Notes: generated from the sequence alone by a model not told the origin. Positions 8,972-19,139 are shown, counted from the first letter of the stretch. The stretch: 64,000 nucleotides of DNA from Staphylococcus aureus (GCF_001027105.1 NZ_CP011526.1:2542001-2606000); one strand, 5' to 3'. Program-made: numbers and translations.

Positions 8972-9175
8972 GTGCAATTGAGTCATTCCGTTAAAGTTGC
9001 AATTTCTATCTATTTAGCACTTATCTTTATAACGTTCACTTCTTATTTAGTCATTATTTTATATACGAGTATGACTGGACATGATGTATCACATTTCGTG
9101 TTAGATAGTCAGCATTCTCATCATGGATCTCTTACGCAAAAACATTTGAGTCTTCCTGAAATCTCATTTAAATAG
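8972..9175 (+). CDS. Small single-helix membrane protein (67 residues)
   Basis: The best start is a GTG at 8972 that follows GGAGG at 8959-8963 with an eight-base gap. The protein begins MQLSHSVKVAISIYLA and has one strong hydrophobic helix (about residues 8-33, ISIYLALIFITFTSYLVIIL). The outer or tail part is rich in His and Ser (HDVSHF, SQHSHHGS). The frame ends before a clear terminator, so it is a complete transcription unit. I do not recognise a family. The histidine cluster could bind metal, but that is speculative. Confidence 0.65.
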   Translation: MQLSHSVKVAISIYLALIFITFTSYLVIILYTSMTGHDVSHFVLDSQHSHHGSLTQKHLSLPEISFK

Positions 9176-9225
9176 TTTATCCTCTGTGTTTCAACATTCA
9201 TTTCCCATATCGATTCATTTATCTA

Positions 9226-9260
9226 TCATCTAGACCACTACATCTTAGATGATTTTTTTA
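9226..9260 (+). terminator. Terminator after the small membrane protein
   Basis: ATCATCTA and TAGATGAT form a stem followed by seven T residues, about 50 bases after the stop at 9175. Confidence 0.85.
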
Positions 9261-9366
9261 TTTTCTCATTTCACTCTTTCTTAAAAGTCGATATAATGAA
9301 TTAAATCATTATCATACACCGACATATTTTATGTTGTTGGTGTTAAGTTTTAAAGGGGTGAGATAC

Positions 9367-10293
9367 TTGGCGAATAATCATTCAGCTTTGCGTTTAAAAG
9401 GAATTATACTTGCCATTGTCGGTGCTTGTTTATGGGGATTAGGTGGTACTGTTTCTGATTTCTTGTTCAAATATAAGAATATTAATGTCGATTGGTACGT
9501 CACTGCTCGACTTGTAGTCAGTGGTGTTTTCTTACTTATTATGTACAAAATGATGCAACCCAAACGTTCAATATTTAGCGTATTCCAAGATCGACGTATG
9601 TTAGGCAAATTACTTATCTTCAGTATACTGGGCATGTTAGTAGTACAATATGCTTATATGGCATCTATTAATACAGGTAATGCTGCGATTGCAACATTAC
9701 TACAATACATTGCGCCAGTTTATATTATTATTTGGTTTGTCATAAGAGGCGTTGCAAAACTAACATTATTTGATGTGCTTGCTATTATCATGACACTATT
9801 AGGAACATTTTTATTATTAACAAATGGTTCATTTTCTAATTTAGTCGTCAATCCTGCAAGTTTATTCTGGGGTATTTTAGCTGGTGTAGCACTCGCTTTT
9901 TACACAATTTATCCTTCAGACCTACTTAACCGCTTCGGTTCGATTCTAATTGTCGGGTGGGCAATGCTTATTTCTGGTGTTGCGATGAATTTACGCCATC
10001 CAATTTGGCACATTGATATCACTAAATGGGACATATCAATTATATTATTTTTAATCTTTGGTATTATCGGTGGTACCGCACTCGCATTTTATTTCTTTAT
10101 CGACAGTTTACAATACATATCAGCGAAAGAAACAACATTATTCGGAACTGTTGAACCTGTCGTAGCCGTTATCGCAAGCAGTCTATGGTTACATGTGGCA
10201 TTCAAACCATTTCAAATCGTAGGCATCATTCTTATTATGATTTTAATTTTATTACTATCACTTAAAAGACAACCTGAAACATTAGATGAATAA
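9367..10293 (+). CDS. EamA/DMT-superfamily transporter
   Basis: Drug/metabolite transporter superfamily permease of 308 residues with ten predicted membrane helices in two EamA repeats. The start is taken as the TTG at 9367, because AAAGGGGTGAG ends five bases before it and the protein then starts MANNHSALRLKG followed by the first helix with the conserved GACLWGLGGTVS. An upstream ATG at 9331 adds 12 residues but has no ribosome site. The second repeat contains FGIIGGTALAFYFF and ETTLFGTVEPV, typical of the family. The exported or imported metabolite is unknown. A terminator follows. Confidence 0.88.
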   Translation: MANNHSALRLKGIILAIVGACLWGLGGTVSDFLFKYKNINVDWYVTARLVVSGVFLLIMYKMMQPKRSIFSVFQDRRMLGKLLIFSILGMLVVQYAYMASINTGNAAIATLLQYIAPVYIIIWFVIRGVAKLTLFDVLAIIMTLLGTFLLLTNGSFSNLVVNPASLFWGILAGVALAFYTIYPSDLLNRFGSILIVGWAMLISGVAMNLRHPIWHIDITKWDISIILFLIFGIIGGTALAFYFFIDSLQYISAKETTLFGTVEPVVAVIASSLWLHVAFKPFQIVGIILIMILILLLSLKRQPETLDE

Positions 10294-10372
10294 GAAAACT
10301 CTGATAATCACTTTAGCAAGTAACTATTATTTAACAACGTAGTTACCTTATAGGTGATATCAGAGTTTTTTA
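10294..10372. terminator. Bidirectional terminator between convergent genes
   Basis: AAAACTCTGATAATCAC pairs with GTGATATCAGAGTTTT; a T run follows on the plus strand and an A run precedes it. It separates the EamA gene from the convergent esterase gene. Confidence 0.85.
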
Positions 10373-10374
10373 TT

Positions 10375-11343
10375 TTAGTTAATAATATTTTTCACTTGGT
10401 ATAAAAAGCGTCGTCGCTCTGGTATCGGAAATACTGGATAAATATGGAATTGGTAATATCCAGGTATAAAGTCATGTTCGATACCTTTCGCACTCAACAA
10501 TTGCGATAAGTTCAAAGCATCTGGGTACAGTACTTCTTTTGTACCAACAGTTAATGTAATACGACCTAAACCATCTAAGTCACCATTAATTGGTGATACT
10601 TTGTAGTTATCTAAAGGTGTGTCCCCTGCCCATTGTTCAGCTAAGAACACACTGCCATCCACACCTACCATTGGGTCTTTCTTTAAGTAGTCAGGAATTT
10701 CAGGATGCTGCATCGTTGCATCTAAAACTGGTGAAATTAATACAATATGTCCTGGTTGCACAATATGTTTTTCTTTTAACAATTGAGCAAATGATAAAGC
10801 AATTTGACCGCCCGCAGAGTCACCCATTACAACGATTTGTTTAGAATCTGCTACTTGATTCAATAAATCATGGTACAACTTTTCAAAAAGCACATACGTC
10901 GCTTGATAATCTTGATGCGGAATCTTCGGATATACTGGCATGATGACTTTAGCATTGAGTGTTTCTGCAAGTTCATCAATAAATTCGAAATGAATTTTGA
11001 GTGGGTCTTGGAACCATGCGCCTCCATGTGCATATAATACAACGCGTTGATGCTTATCTTGTTTATCGTTAACGGTATAAACGGTTGAACCGAAGTGCTT
11101 ATCCACTTTTACTGGCATCTTAAACTGATAATTGGTTCCCTCATATTCGCCTGCTGTCTGTGGCGCCATTTTTTCTAATGCTTTCATCGCTTCTTCTTTA
11201 TACATAAAACGACGCTTAGCTCTAGATAATCGTATACCTTGTTCTAACATATAACTTTTCACACTGCGTTTTTCTTTAATTCTAATATGTGCGTATGCTG
11301 CAACTAAAAATCCAAACGCAAGTGTAGACCATTTTTTACGCAT
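10375..11343 (-). CDS. Alpha/beta hydrolase, HSL-type esterase
   Basis: Carboxylesterase of the hormone-sensitive-lipase family, 322 residues. The oxyanion-hole motif YAHGGAWFQDP lies near residue 102 and the nucleophile elbow is VVMGDSAGGQ. The acid is probably in VGTKEVLYPDA and the histidine in YYQFHIYPVFP. The N-terminus (KKWSTLAFGFLVAAYAHI) is a hydrophobic segment that may anchor it to the membrane or serve as an uncleaved signal. An AGGAG-type site precedes the ATG. The natural substrate is unknown. Confidence 0.9.
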   Translation of the reverse strand: MRKKWSTLAFGFLVAAYAHIRIKEKRSVKSYMLEQGIRLSRAKRRFMYKEEAMKALEKMAPQTAGEYEGTNYQFKMPVKVDKHFGSTVYTVNDKQDKHQRVVLYAHGGAWFQDPLKIHFEFIDELAETLNAKVIMPVYPKIPHQDYQATYVLFEKLYHDLLNQVADSKQIVVMGDSAGGQIALSFAQLLKEKHIVQPGHIVLISPVLDATMQHPEIPDYLKKDPMVGVDGSVFLAEQWAGDTPLDNYKVSPINGDLDGLGRITLTVGTKEVLYPDALNLSQLLSAKGIEHDFIPGYYQFHIYPVFPIPERRRFLYQVKNIIN

Positions 11344-11475
11344 TTGTCGTCACTCCTCTTTGATGATTTCTACTATAGTTCTACTGTACCATGCTGATTC
11401 TAATTACTACCAATATTTACTGGGAAATAAGTTATGATGTCTACATAATCTTAGCAATGCTAATCATTTGCGATA

Positions 11476-11820
11476 TTAATGCTCATCGACATCGTTATTT
11501 ACACTATCATTCATTTGCTTAAGATGATGTTCAAAACGTTGCATATCGATAAAACGCCCTTGACGATGCATTTCTTTTCCATTCATAAAAATTAAATCCA
11601 CAGGTACAGTGAAAATATTTAATTCTCCAGCAATAGCTTCCACCTGACTTTGATTAATCACAGCTAATGGCACATTGGGATATGATTGCATCAAGTCTTC
11701 AATTTGTGGTAAAACGGCATGACACACGCTACACTGATCGCGCATGACATGTACAACTGCTAACGGATATTGATGAATAAATTCACGGAATGCTTCGACA
11801 CTATTTAATTGCTTAACCAT
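11476..11820 (-). CDS. Thioredoxin-family protein
   Basis: Thioredoxin-like protein of 114 residues with the redox motif DQCSVCHAVLP near residue 30 and the cis-proline strand FTVPVDLIFMNG. The CSVC active site differs from the classical CGPC, as in other small Firmicute thioredoxin-like proteins. The ATG at 11820 is six bases after AAGGTG; the longer frame starts at a GTG inside that ribosome site. The gene lies 41 bases after the thioesterase gene on the same strand, so the two probably form an operon. The partner is unknown. Confidence 0.85.
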   Translation of the reverse strand: MVKQLNSVEAFREFIHQYPLAVVHVMRDQCSVCHAVLPQIEDLMQSYPNVPLAVINQSQVEAIAGELNIFTVPVDLIFMNGKEMHRQGRFIDMQRFEHHLKQMNDSVNNDVDEH

Positions 11821-11861
11821 TTCGAACACCTTCTTACTTTTTATATTTTAAAATGAAGTCA

Positions 11862-12272
11862 TTATTTTGTTGCTAAAATGTCTTGAAACACTTGTGGCAC
11901 AGAGGTTATCTTCTTATCACTCAATCTGTAAAAACCGCCTGTCTGTGTACCAATACAATGCACGCCATGTGCGGACACAATTTCAAACTGAAACACCCAT
12001 TTCATCTTGCTTGCTTTAACTAAGTAAATACGACCTACTGGTTTGTCATGTATTGTGACAGGTACTTTATACTCTGCTTCCGTTTTCATAAGTATAGGTG
12101 AAATGCCTTGATTGATCATTGTTGAGTAATTCATGTGCTGATTAATAAACGCTGTTCTCAAATCTTCGAACCATCTAATATAAACGATATTACTAACGAC
12201 ACCCATCGCATCAATGTCGTAACCATTCACTTCGATTTCTTTCTCTGCAACTAATAGACCTTCTGTTGTCAT
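11862..12272 (-). CDS. Hot-dog fold acyl-CoA thioesterase
   Basis: 4HBT/YbgC-type thioesterase of 136 residues, predicted to hydrolyse acyl-CoA or a similar thioester. The family N-terminal pattern is clear: NGYDIDAMGVVSNIVYIRW, in which the aspartate of DAMG corresponds to the catalytic acid of the family, followed by the long hot-dog helix with FEDLRTAFI. A GGAGAT site precedes the ATG. It is the first gene of a two-gene unit with the thioredoxin-like gene. The acyl group is not known. Confidence 0.85.
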   Translation of the reverse strand: MTTEGLLVAEKEIEVNGYDIDAMGVVSNIVYIRWFEDLRTAFINQHMNYSTMINQGISPILMKTEAEYKVPVTIHDKPVGRIYLVKASKMKWVFQFEIVSAHGVHCIGTQTGGFYRLSDKKITSVPQVFQDILATK

Positions 12273-12523
12273 AATGACAAATCTCCTTATCTTACAAATA
12301 GATTTAAAATCATGTTAATTTATTTTTATTACTTTCATGATAAAAATACAAGCAATTGAACTTTATTACGGAAAATCAAACTTTTCAATGAGACTATTAA
12401 TTTGGCTAGTCGCGAAGATGCATTTTTCTAAAATGTGACAAAAACATAAGCAATGTTTTCTATATCTAACACTAATATTTAACTTATTATCATCAACACA
12501 CCTGCTATACATCATTGCGCACT
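12273..12523. other. Intergenic region upstream of the thioesterase
   Basis: AT-rich stretch between the thioesterase start and the glcB terminator. It should carry the thioesterase promoter on the minus strand. No ORF or strong repeat was seen. Confidence 0.5.
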
Positions 12524-12561
12524 AAAAAGGCAGTAGCTTCATTTTAAGCTACTGCCTTTTG
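12524..12561 (-). terminator. Terminator of glcB
   Basis: AAGGCAGTAGCTT pairs with AAGCTACTGCCTT; the minus strand continues in a T run. It lies about 90 bases after the glcB stop. Confidence 0.85.
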
Positions 12562-12651
12562 TAACGTATTCTCTTTCAACTCGCTACTTCGCATACGCAC
12601 TACGAATGACTAAAAGTTCATTCATTTGATATGCTGTTTCATTTTTAATCA

Positions 12652-14718
12652 TTATTTGACTGTCATAATTAGCTTACCTGGATCAGCATCTTGTACATCT
12701 TCAATGACAAGTTCTTTATTTTCAAGATTTGTAATAATCATTGGTGTAACGATGCTTGGTGCGTGTGCTTTCAAGTATGCTAAATTCACTTTCATTAATG
12801 GTTGACCTTGTGTTACTTTTTCATCAACGTTAATCAGACTTTCGAATCCTTCACCATTCAGTTTCACTGTATCGATACCAATATGAATAAGTACTTCGAC
12901 GCCACTTTCAGATTCTAATCCTATCGCATGTTTCGTAGGGAAGATTGTTTTCACTGTACCATCAAACGGTGCTACAATTTCACCTTTTTCAGGGATAAAG
13001 CCAACACCATCACCCATCATTTTACCAGCGAATACTTGATCAGGTACTTCTGATAATGGAATGATTTGACCGATACCTGGTGCATAGATGTCTGTTGTTC
13101 CAAGTGCTTCTACGTGAACTGGTTCATCTGACATTTCTTCAGTCACTGTCGTTTCACTTGGTTTCGTAATTTCACCACTCATAATCTTGGCCATATCATG
13201 TTTAATTTGATCTGATTTTGGACCAAAGATAGCTTGCATATTGTTTCCAACTTCTAATACACCTGATGCGCCTAAAGCTTTAATACCTGCTACATCTACT
13301 TTTGATTTATCAACCACTTCTACGCGTAGACGTGTAATACATGCATCTAAATGTTTAATGTTTTCTTTTCCACCCATTGCATCTAAGACATCAAATGGTA
13401 ATTTTGCGACACTAGAGTTACGAATTTCAGTTTCTTCATCTTCACGACCTGGTGTTTTCAATTTAAACTTACGAATTGCAAAGTCGAATAAGAAGTAATA
13501 CACGATAGCATATACAATACCGACTGGAATAACTAATAATGCGTGTGAACGATCCCAGTTTAATAAACCATATAAAATATAATCTATGAAACCACCTGAG
13601 AATGTCATACCAATTTTAACGCCTAATAAATGCATTACTAAGAATGATGTACCAGCTAATAATACGTGAATTCCATAAAGTACTGGTGCTACAAATAAGA
13701 ATGAAAATTCTAATGGCTCAGTGATACCAGTTAAAAATGCAGTTAATCCTGCTGATAACATTAAACCACCCACGACTTTTTTACGTTCTGGTCGTGCATT
13801 TTTATAAATAGCAAATGCCGCCGCTGGTAAACCAAACATCATAAATGGATATTTACCAGTAGTAAATGCACCAGCAGTAAATGGTACGCCATCTTTCAAT
13901 TGTGCCATCCAAATACGTTGGTCACCACGAACCAATTCACCTGCGTGATTTGTATAACTTCCGAATTCAAACCAGAACGGTGAATAGAAAATATGATGTA
14001 AACCAAATGGAATTAATGAGCGTTCAATAATACCGAATATAAACGTTGTTAATGTTAAATTTTTATTTAATAAGAAATTCGATAAACTATTTAATCCATC
14101 TTGAATTGGTGGCCACGCAAAGCTTAAAAGCACACCTGTTGCGATTGCTACGACCGATGTCACAATCGGTACAAATCGTTTACCTGCAAAGAATCCTAAA
14201 AATGGTGGTAGTGTAATATTATAAAATTTGTTGTAACACCATGCGGCTAAAGCACCCATGATAATACCACCAAACACACCCGTTTGTAACGTTGGAATAC
14301 CTAATACTAAAGCATGTGCTGGTTCTTTCGCTGCTTGACTTAATTCTTTTGCCCCTTTGGCATATGAGAAAATGTCATCAATTGTAATGTGCAACACTTT
14401 CCCCATTGTTGCATTCATAATTAAGTAACCTACTAGCGCTGCTAATGCTGCAACACCGTCTCCTCCTGCTAATCCAAGTGCTGTACCAACTGCAAATAAT
14501 AATGGCAAGTTATCAAATACAACTTGTCCTGCTGCTTCCATGACCGACGAAATCATTACAATGATATCGTTTTTTAACCATGGTGCAATTTCTACTAATT
14601 GTTCGTTGTGCATTGCGTTACCAAACGCTAATAAAATACCAGCTGCTGGTAAAATCGCAACAGGTAACATTAATGCTTTACCGATACGTTGCAATTGTCC
14701 AAACAATTTCTTAAACAT
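12652..14718 (-). CDS. glcB: PTS glucose/glucoside permease EIICBA
   Basis: Phosphotransferase-system transporter that takes up and phosphorylates glucose or glucosides, 688 residues. The order is EIIC (about residues 1-420, many helices, with [12 protein letters not shown] and [10 protein letters not shown]), EIIB with the phosphorylated cysteine near residue 460 in [10 protein letters not shown], and EIIA with the active histidine near residue 612 in [12 protein letters not shown]. The longer open frame runs through the leader hairpin, so the ATG at 14718 with its AGGGGATG ribosome site is the start. The leader looks like a GlcT-controlled antiterminator. The usual S. aureus protein has this length. 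Confidence 0.96.
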
Positions 14719-14753
14719 ATAAACATCCCCTATCTCAATTTCCGCTTCCATGT

Positions 14754-14818
14754 ACAAAAAAAGCAGGCATGAACAAACAAGACTATTCTCATAGTGCGGT
14801 TGTTTGCTCATGCCTGCA
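14754..14818 (-). promoter_or_regulatory. Leader terminator / RAT antitermination element of glcB
   Basis: In the glcB leader a long stem (GCAGGCATGAGCAAACA with TGTTTGTTCATGCCTGC) is followed on the minus strand by a T run, about 40 bases before the start codon. Family knowledge: glucose PTS genes of staphylococci and Bacillus have such a terminator, overlapped by an RNA antiterminator bound by GlcT. The match to the RAT consensus was judged by eye. Confidence 0.75.
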
Positions 14819-14869
14819 TTACCAGTAACACGCAAGTGATATCTAATTCATAGCTATTATACATATTTG

Positions 14870-14883
14870 TAAAAGCGTTTTCA
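14870..14883. promoter_or_regulatory. cre-like site upstream of glcB
   Basis: TAAAAGCGTTTTCA differs at one position from the CcpA consensus TGNAANCGNNNNCA and lies upstream of the leader hairpin. Catabolite control is inferred. Confidence 0.45.
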
Positions 14884-14933
14884 ACAACTTTTTCACAATT
14901 TTATCATCAATTCAGTACGATCATTTGTGATAA

Positions 14934-14985
14934 ATAAACAAAACGGCAATTCCCATTTTGTTGAAATAGAAATTACCGTTTTTAT
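14934..14985 (-). terminator. Terminator of cidC
   Basis: Stem of AAACGGCAATTCC and the complementary AATTACCGTTT (with bulges), located just after the cidC stop; the minus strand continues GTTTTGTTTATTT. Confidence 0.7.
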
Positions 14986-15018
14986 AGTTCAATTCAATTG
15001 TGATAACCTTTAAATCAG

Positions 15019-16758
15019 TTATAAGAAACGTTTTGCTGCCACTGAAATTGGTGGAATTTGATCTAAATCTAAATGTTTATCTTCAGTAATTGATCTAAAT
15101 GCCCACTTACCATAACCAAGCGCTTCTTCATTTACAATTTTACCTGGTAATGGCGCAGCATTAGGATCAACATATACATCTACAATCGTTGGTACATCTT
15201 GTGCTAATGCCTCTTCGACTATAGCATCTACTTCGCTAGCACTCTTAATTGTATAACCTTTACCACCTGCTGCCTCAGCAAATTTTGCATGATCCATATC
15301 AGAAAAATCAACTGCATATTCTAATTCACCAGCTGCTTGTTGTTCATATTTAATAAATGCTAACTGTTTGTTATTAAGTACAAATACAGTTAAAGGTAAA
15401 TCATATTGTACTGCTGTAGCGAAGTCTTGCATTACCATTTGGAATGCACCGTCACCAGCAATTGCGATGGCTTGTCTATTTGGATATGCAATTTTTGATG
15501 CAATTGCACCTGGAAGACCGCAACCCATTGTACCTAACCAACTTGAAATGATGAACTTGTTATTTACACCAAGGTTTAAGTATCGAGTTGACCAAACTGT
15601 TGCTGTACCTACATCTGCTGAAATCACTGCATCATCTTTAATAAATTTATTGATTGATGCCATTAATCGTTCTGGACGTAATGGTTTACTATTATTATTT
15701 TTATCTTGTTCCATCCATTTATCCCAAACCGCTTTACGTTCTAACGTTTTGTTTAAGAATGGTCTTTCAGCAACATGTTTAATATTTTCAGTTAACTGAT
15801 GCAACGCAATTTTACTATCTCCAACAATTCCTACATTAATATTGAAACGATGTCCGATATTTTTAGGATTTGTGTCAATTTGAATGGCTTTAATATTTTT
15901 CTTAGGTAAGTAATCCACATATGGATAGTTTGTACCAACCATAATTAATAAATCCGCTTCCTGCATTGTTTGATAAGATGTTTTGGTACCGATTTTACCT
16001 AAGTTACCGATACTATATGGATGATCATCCGGCAAGATTGTTTTAGCTGGTAATGAATGAATGACAGGAATTTTAGCCATTTCAATAAATTCACGTAGCT
16101 CATCTTTCGCATGTTTCGCACCTACACCAATTAACATGACAGGCTTTTTACTTTTATTAATTAGTTTAACCGCTTTTTTGATGTCTTTATATTTTGGTGA
16201 TACTACTGTTGGTCTTGATGTATCTACTGGTTTATTCGTTGTATCTTTAATTTTTTCAGTTAATAAGTCGTTAGGACAAATAACAACAGCTACACCTTTT
16301 TGTTCATATGCCGTACGAATTGCTTCGTTAACGATTTCAAACACATTGTCACCTTTTTCAATTTGGTGATTATAAACGGCTACATCTTCACATAATTTTT
16401 GTAAATTTGTTTCTTGGAATGCTTTCGTTCCAAGTGCTGTACTATTCGTTTGTCCAGATAATATTAATTGCGGTACATTATCCATTTTGGCATCATACAT
16501 ACCATTTAATAAATGAATTAAACCAGGGCCACCGATACTTAATGCCACACCGATTTTACCAGTTAATTTTGTGTAACCAGCAGCCGCTAAGCTTGCTACT
16601 TCTTCATGACGTACATGATAAAATTTAAATTGATCTCTCACTGTACGTAAACTATCGACTACTGCGTCGATTGAGTCTCCTGGAATACCATACAAGTGAT
16701 CTATATCCCATGCTTGTAATGCTTTAACTAATGCTTCATTTGCTTTTATTTTTGCCAT
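15019..16758 (-). CDS. cidC: Pyruvate oxidase (quinone-dependent, acetate-forming)
   Basis: Thiamine-diphosphate flavoenzyme of 579 residues that oxidatively decarboxylates pyruvate to acetate and CO2, passing electrons to menaquinone at the membrane; it drives overflow acetate and influences cell death. The ThDP motif GDGAFQMVMQDFATAVQYD leads to the NN of VLNNKQ. The N-terminal pyrimidine-binding part contains the glutamate of RHEEVASLAAAGYT, and the central FAD domain follows. It lies 46 bases downstream of cidB and ends in a terminator, as in the cidABC operon. Confidence 0.97.
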   Translation of the reverse strand: MAKIKANEALVKALQAWDIDHLYGIPGDSIDAVVDSLRTVRDQFKFYHVRHEEVASLAAAGYTKLTGKIGVALSIGGPGLIHLLNGMYDAKMDNVPQLILSGQTNSTALGTKAFQETNLQKLCEDVAVYNHQIEKGDNVFEIVNEAIRTAYEQKGVAVVICPNDLLTEKIKDTTNKPVDTSRPTVVSPKYKDIKKAVKLINKSKKPVMLIGVGAKHAKDELREFIEMAKIPVIHSLPAKTILPDDHPYSIGNLGKIGTKTSYQTMQEADLLIMVGTNYPYVDYLPKKNIKAIQIDTNPKNIGHRFNINVGIVGDSKIALHQLTENIKHVAERPFLNKTLERKAVWDKWMEQDKNNNSKPLRPERLMASINKFIKDDAVISADVGTATVWSTRYLNLGVNNKFIISSWLGTMGCGLPGAIASKIAYPNRQAIAIAGDGAFQMVMQDFATAVQYDLPLTVFVLNNKQLAFIKYEQQAAGELEYAVDFSDMDHAKFAEAAGGKGYTIKSASEVDAIVEEALAQDVPTIVDVYVDPNAAPLPGKIVNEEALGYGKWAFRSITEDKHLDLDQIPPISVAAKRFL

Positions 16759-16804
16759 TATTACTAATAGCCTCCCTTTCTGTCTATCATTTTAAATATC
16801 TAAA

Positions 16805-17494
16805 TTAATAGAATAATAAAATTAGAACAGGTATTAACACTGAACTAATAACTGCAGTTAAAATCATCCCAATTGAACTAAATGCACCGGATTCAATATC
16901 CATTTCTAGTGCTTTAGCTGTGCCAAATGCATGTGACGCATTCCCATACGTTAATCCTTTGGCGATAGAAGATTCAAATCTTCCAAATCTTAATAACATC
17001 GAACCTAAAATACTACCGATTAAACCCGTTGTGATAATAAAAAGTACGGTCATCGTATCTGTACCACCTAGTTCATGTGACACTTCGATACCTACTGCGG
17101 CTGTTATAGATCGGGGCAATAACGTTACAATGACGTCTTTAGAATAGCCAAATGCTTTAAGTGTTAAGAACACTAACATGAAATTCAGCATGACGCCAGT
17201 TAATACACTTGCAAAAATGATAGAGACATTGTCTTTAATTTTCTCTCTATTTTTATAAAGTGGGTACGCTAAACATACGACCGTTGCGTTTAAAATATGG
17301 TTGATCCAACTGCCACCTTTCATATACCCGTTATAACTAATTCCAAAGATAAGTAAGACAAAAATAATTCCTAAAGATGCAATTAATGCTGGATTCAAAA
17401 ATGGGTTCGGATATTTTTGTTGTAACCTTTTAGCGAAATAATATAAAACGACAGTCAACAAAATCATTAATAAGGCTTGCACGTAATCATTCAT
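16805..17494 (-). CDS. cidB: LrgB-family membrane protein CidB
   Basis: Integral membrane protein of 229 residues with seven to nine hydrophobic helices, of the LrgB/CidB family. Characteristic is the C-terminal [22 protein letters not shown] segment (about residues 180-202) and the [13 protein letters not shown] segment. It overlaps cidA by eight bases (17487-17494), indicating translational coupling. CidA/CidB are described as holin-like regulators of murein hydrolase activity; recent work favours metabolite transport. The window does not decide between these. Confidence 0.96.
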
Positions 17495-17882
17495 AAGCGT
17501 CTACACCTTTACGATGTTTATGTTTAACAGACATTTTTTCAGCAATATAACCTGAAGATAATGCAACGATACATGTTCCTATGATAATGACTGCGAAAAA
17601 GAGTATATAATTTAGCGTAATTTCGGAAGCAACATCCATAATACCTACAACTGACGGTATGAAGAAAAAGACCATCGTCTTTAATAAAAAGTTTGCACCG
17701 TCTTCTACCCAAGTTAGCGGTACAATCTTAAATTGTAATAGTAAATAAAATAAAAATAGACCAACAATACTGCCGGCTAAGGGAAGATGAAAAATCTTTT
17801 GAATTTCTGTGCCAATATAAGTAATCACAATGATGATTCCTAGTTGTAGTAGTAGTTTGATTATTAATTGGACTTTGTGCAT
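17487..17882 (-). CDS. cidA: Holin-like protein CidA
   Basis: Membrane protein of 131 residues with four helices, LrgA/CidA family. The pattern [21 protein letters not shown] with a short loop and [20 protein letters not shown] is typical. The C-terminus is basic (KHKHRKG). An AAGGGATGGCGCC region precedes the ATG. First gene of cidABC. A cre-like site lies about 110 bases upstream, and the LysR regulator gene cidR is further upstream on the same strand. Confidence 0.96.
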
Positions 17883-17990
17883 GGCGCCATCCCTTTCTAA
17901 ATATGTCTAAATTGTTACAATAACTATTATAAAGATGGCGTACACAATATAAAAATACTCTTTTTTTATAGTTTGTATTACTATTTTCTA

Positions 17991-18004
17991 TGGAAACGCT
18001 CTCT
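17991..18004. promoter_or_regulatory. cre-like site upstream of cidA
   Basis: TGGAAACGCTCTCT matches TGNAANCGNNNNCA except for the last base and lies in the cidA promoter region. A CcpA role in cidABC expression is known from the literature; binding at this exact site is inferred. Confidence 0.45.
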
Positions 18005-18023
18005 AAATTTCACTTCATTTTCA

Positions 18024-18088
18024 CAAAAAAACACTCATTATTTCAATGACCCACGTAATGATGCGCCTTAAATAATGAGTGCTTTATT
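18024..18088 (-). terminator. Terminator of cidR
   Basis: ACTCATTATT and AATAATGAGT form a long hairpin just after the cidR stop; the minus strand continues in seven T residues. It separates cidR from cidA. Confidence 0.85.
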
Positions 18089-18094
18089 AATATG

Positions 18095-18973
18095 TTAGCC
18101 TAAACGGTCTTTCAAAAATTCTATCCATTTCGTTGTGGCATGACTTAATTGTTTATCCTTCTTCCAAACAACACCTAATTCCCAATGTACATGAGCATCT
18201 TCAATGCGTAGCAGCTTCACATCTCCATTTAGTTGCTCTGAAATTGATGTTGGTAAAATACTAATACCTAATTCATTCGTAACTAAATCTTCTATAACAT
18301 GCCATTGTGAAATTTGCGCTACAGTATTCGGAACAAAGCCAACGTTTTTAGCATTTTCAATAATTTTATCATTCAAGTAAAAGTCTTTATTAAATAAAAT
18401 GAAGTCTTCACCTGCTAAATCTTCGAGTTTAACAGTTTCATATTTTGCGAGTCGATGCTCTCTGCTCACGATAAGTCGCAAATCTTCCTTATCTAGGGTA
18501 GTATAATCGAAAATATGATGATCGACTGGCAAAGTGGTCACGCCTATATCTACTTCATCATTGATAATTTGCTGTTCAATTGTTTTACCGCCATTTTCTA
18601 TCAAATTATATGTAACATTTGGATATTGTTGATGGAATGCACCAAGAATATTGATAAGAATCTTCATATTCATGACTGCCGACATGCCCATGTTTATATG
18701 TCCTGTTTCCAGTCCATTCAAGCGTTCCATTTCAGATGGTAAATAATCATACAGTGCAACAATTTCTTTACTTTTCTCATAAAAAATTTGACCTGCATCG
18801 GTAAGAATTAAATGTCTTTTACTTCTATCAAATAAGGGCGTGCCCATTTCATTTTCAATATCTTTAATTGCTTTACTAATTGTAGGTTGTGCAATATATA
18901 ATGATTTGGAAGCATTAGTCATGCCTCCTTGCTTAACGACTTCAATAAAATATTTCATATGTTTGATATCCAC
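18095..18973 (-). CDS. cidR: LysR-type regulator CidR
   Basis: Transcription activator of the LysR family, 292 residues from the GTG at 18973. The N-terminal helix-turn-helix is MKYFIEVVKQGGMTNASKSL with YIAQPTISKAIKDIE. The C-terminal two-lobed effector domain includes VDIGVTTLPVDHH. The open frame begins three codons earlier at ATG ATG, but AGG stands directly against those codons and gives the GTG a nine-base spacing. CidR is known to activate cidABC under acetate or glucose excess; the gene lies upstream of cidA and has its own terminator. Confidence 0.95.
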   Translation of the reverse strand: MDIKHMKYFIEVVKQGGMTNASKSLYIAQPTISKAIKDIENEMGTPLFDRSKRHLILTDAGQIFYEKSKEIVALYDYLPSEMERLNGLETGHINMGMSAVMNMKILINILGAFHQQYPNVTYNLIENGGKTIEQQIINDEVDIGVTTLPVDHHIFDYTTLDKEDLRLIVSREHRLAKYETVKLEDLAGEDFILFNKDFYLNDKIIENAKNVGFVPNTVAQISQWHVIEDLVTNELGISILPTSISEQLNGDVKLLRIEDAHVHWELGVVWKKDKQLSHATTKWIEFLKDRLG

Positions 18974-19139
18974 TAACATCATCCTAACTATTTCAACACG
19001 TTTATTTCATTATACACAACTTCTTAAACATTCAATAAATTTAGATTTATAAAATTGCTTTATAAAAAGTTTTATGTAAAATACACATTCTTTTATGGTA
19101 TTATATTAATGGCTCAAGTATATTAATCGAGGTGAGGTA

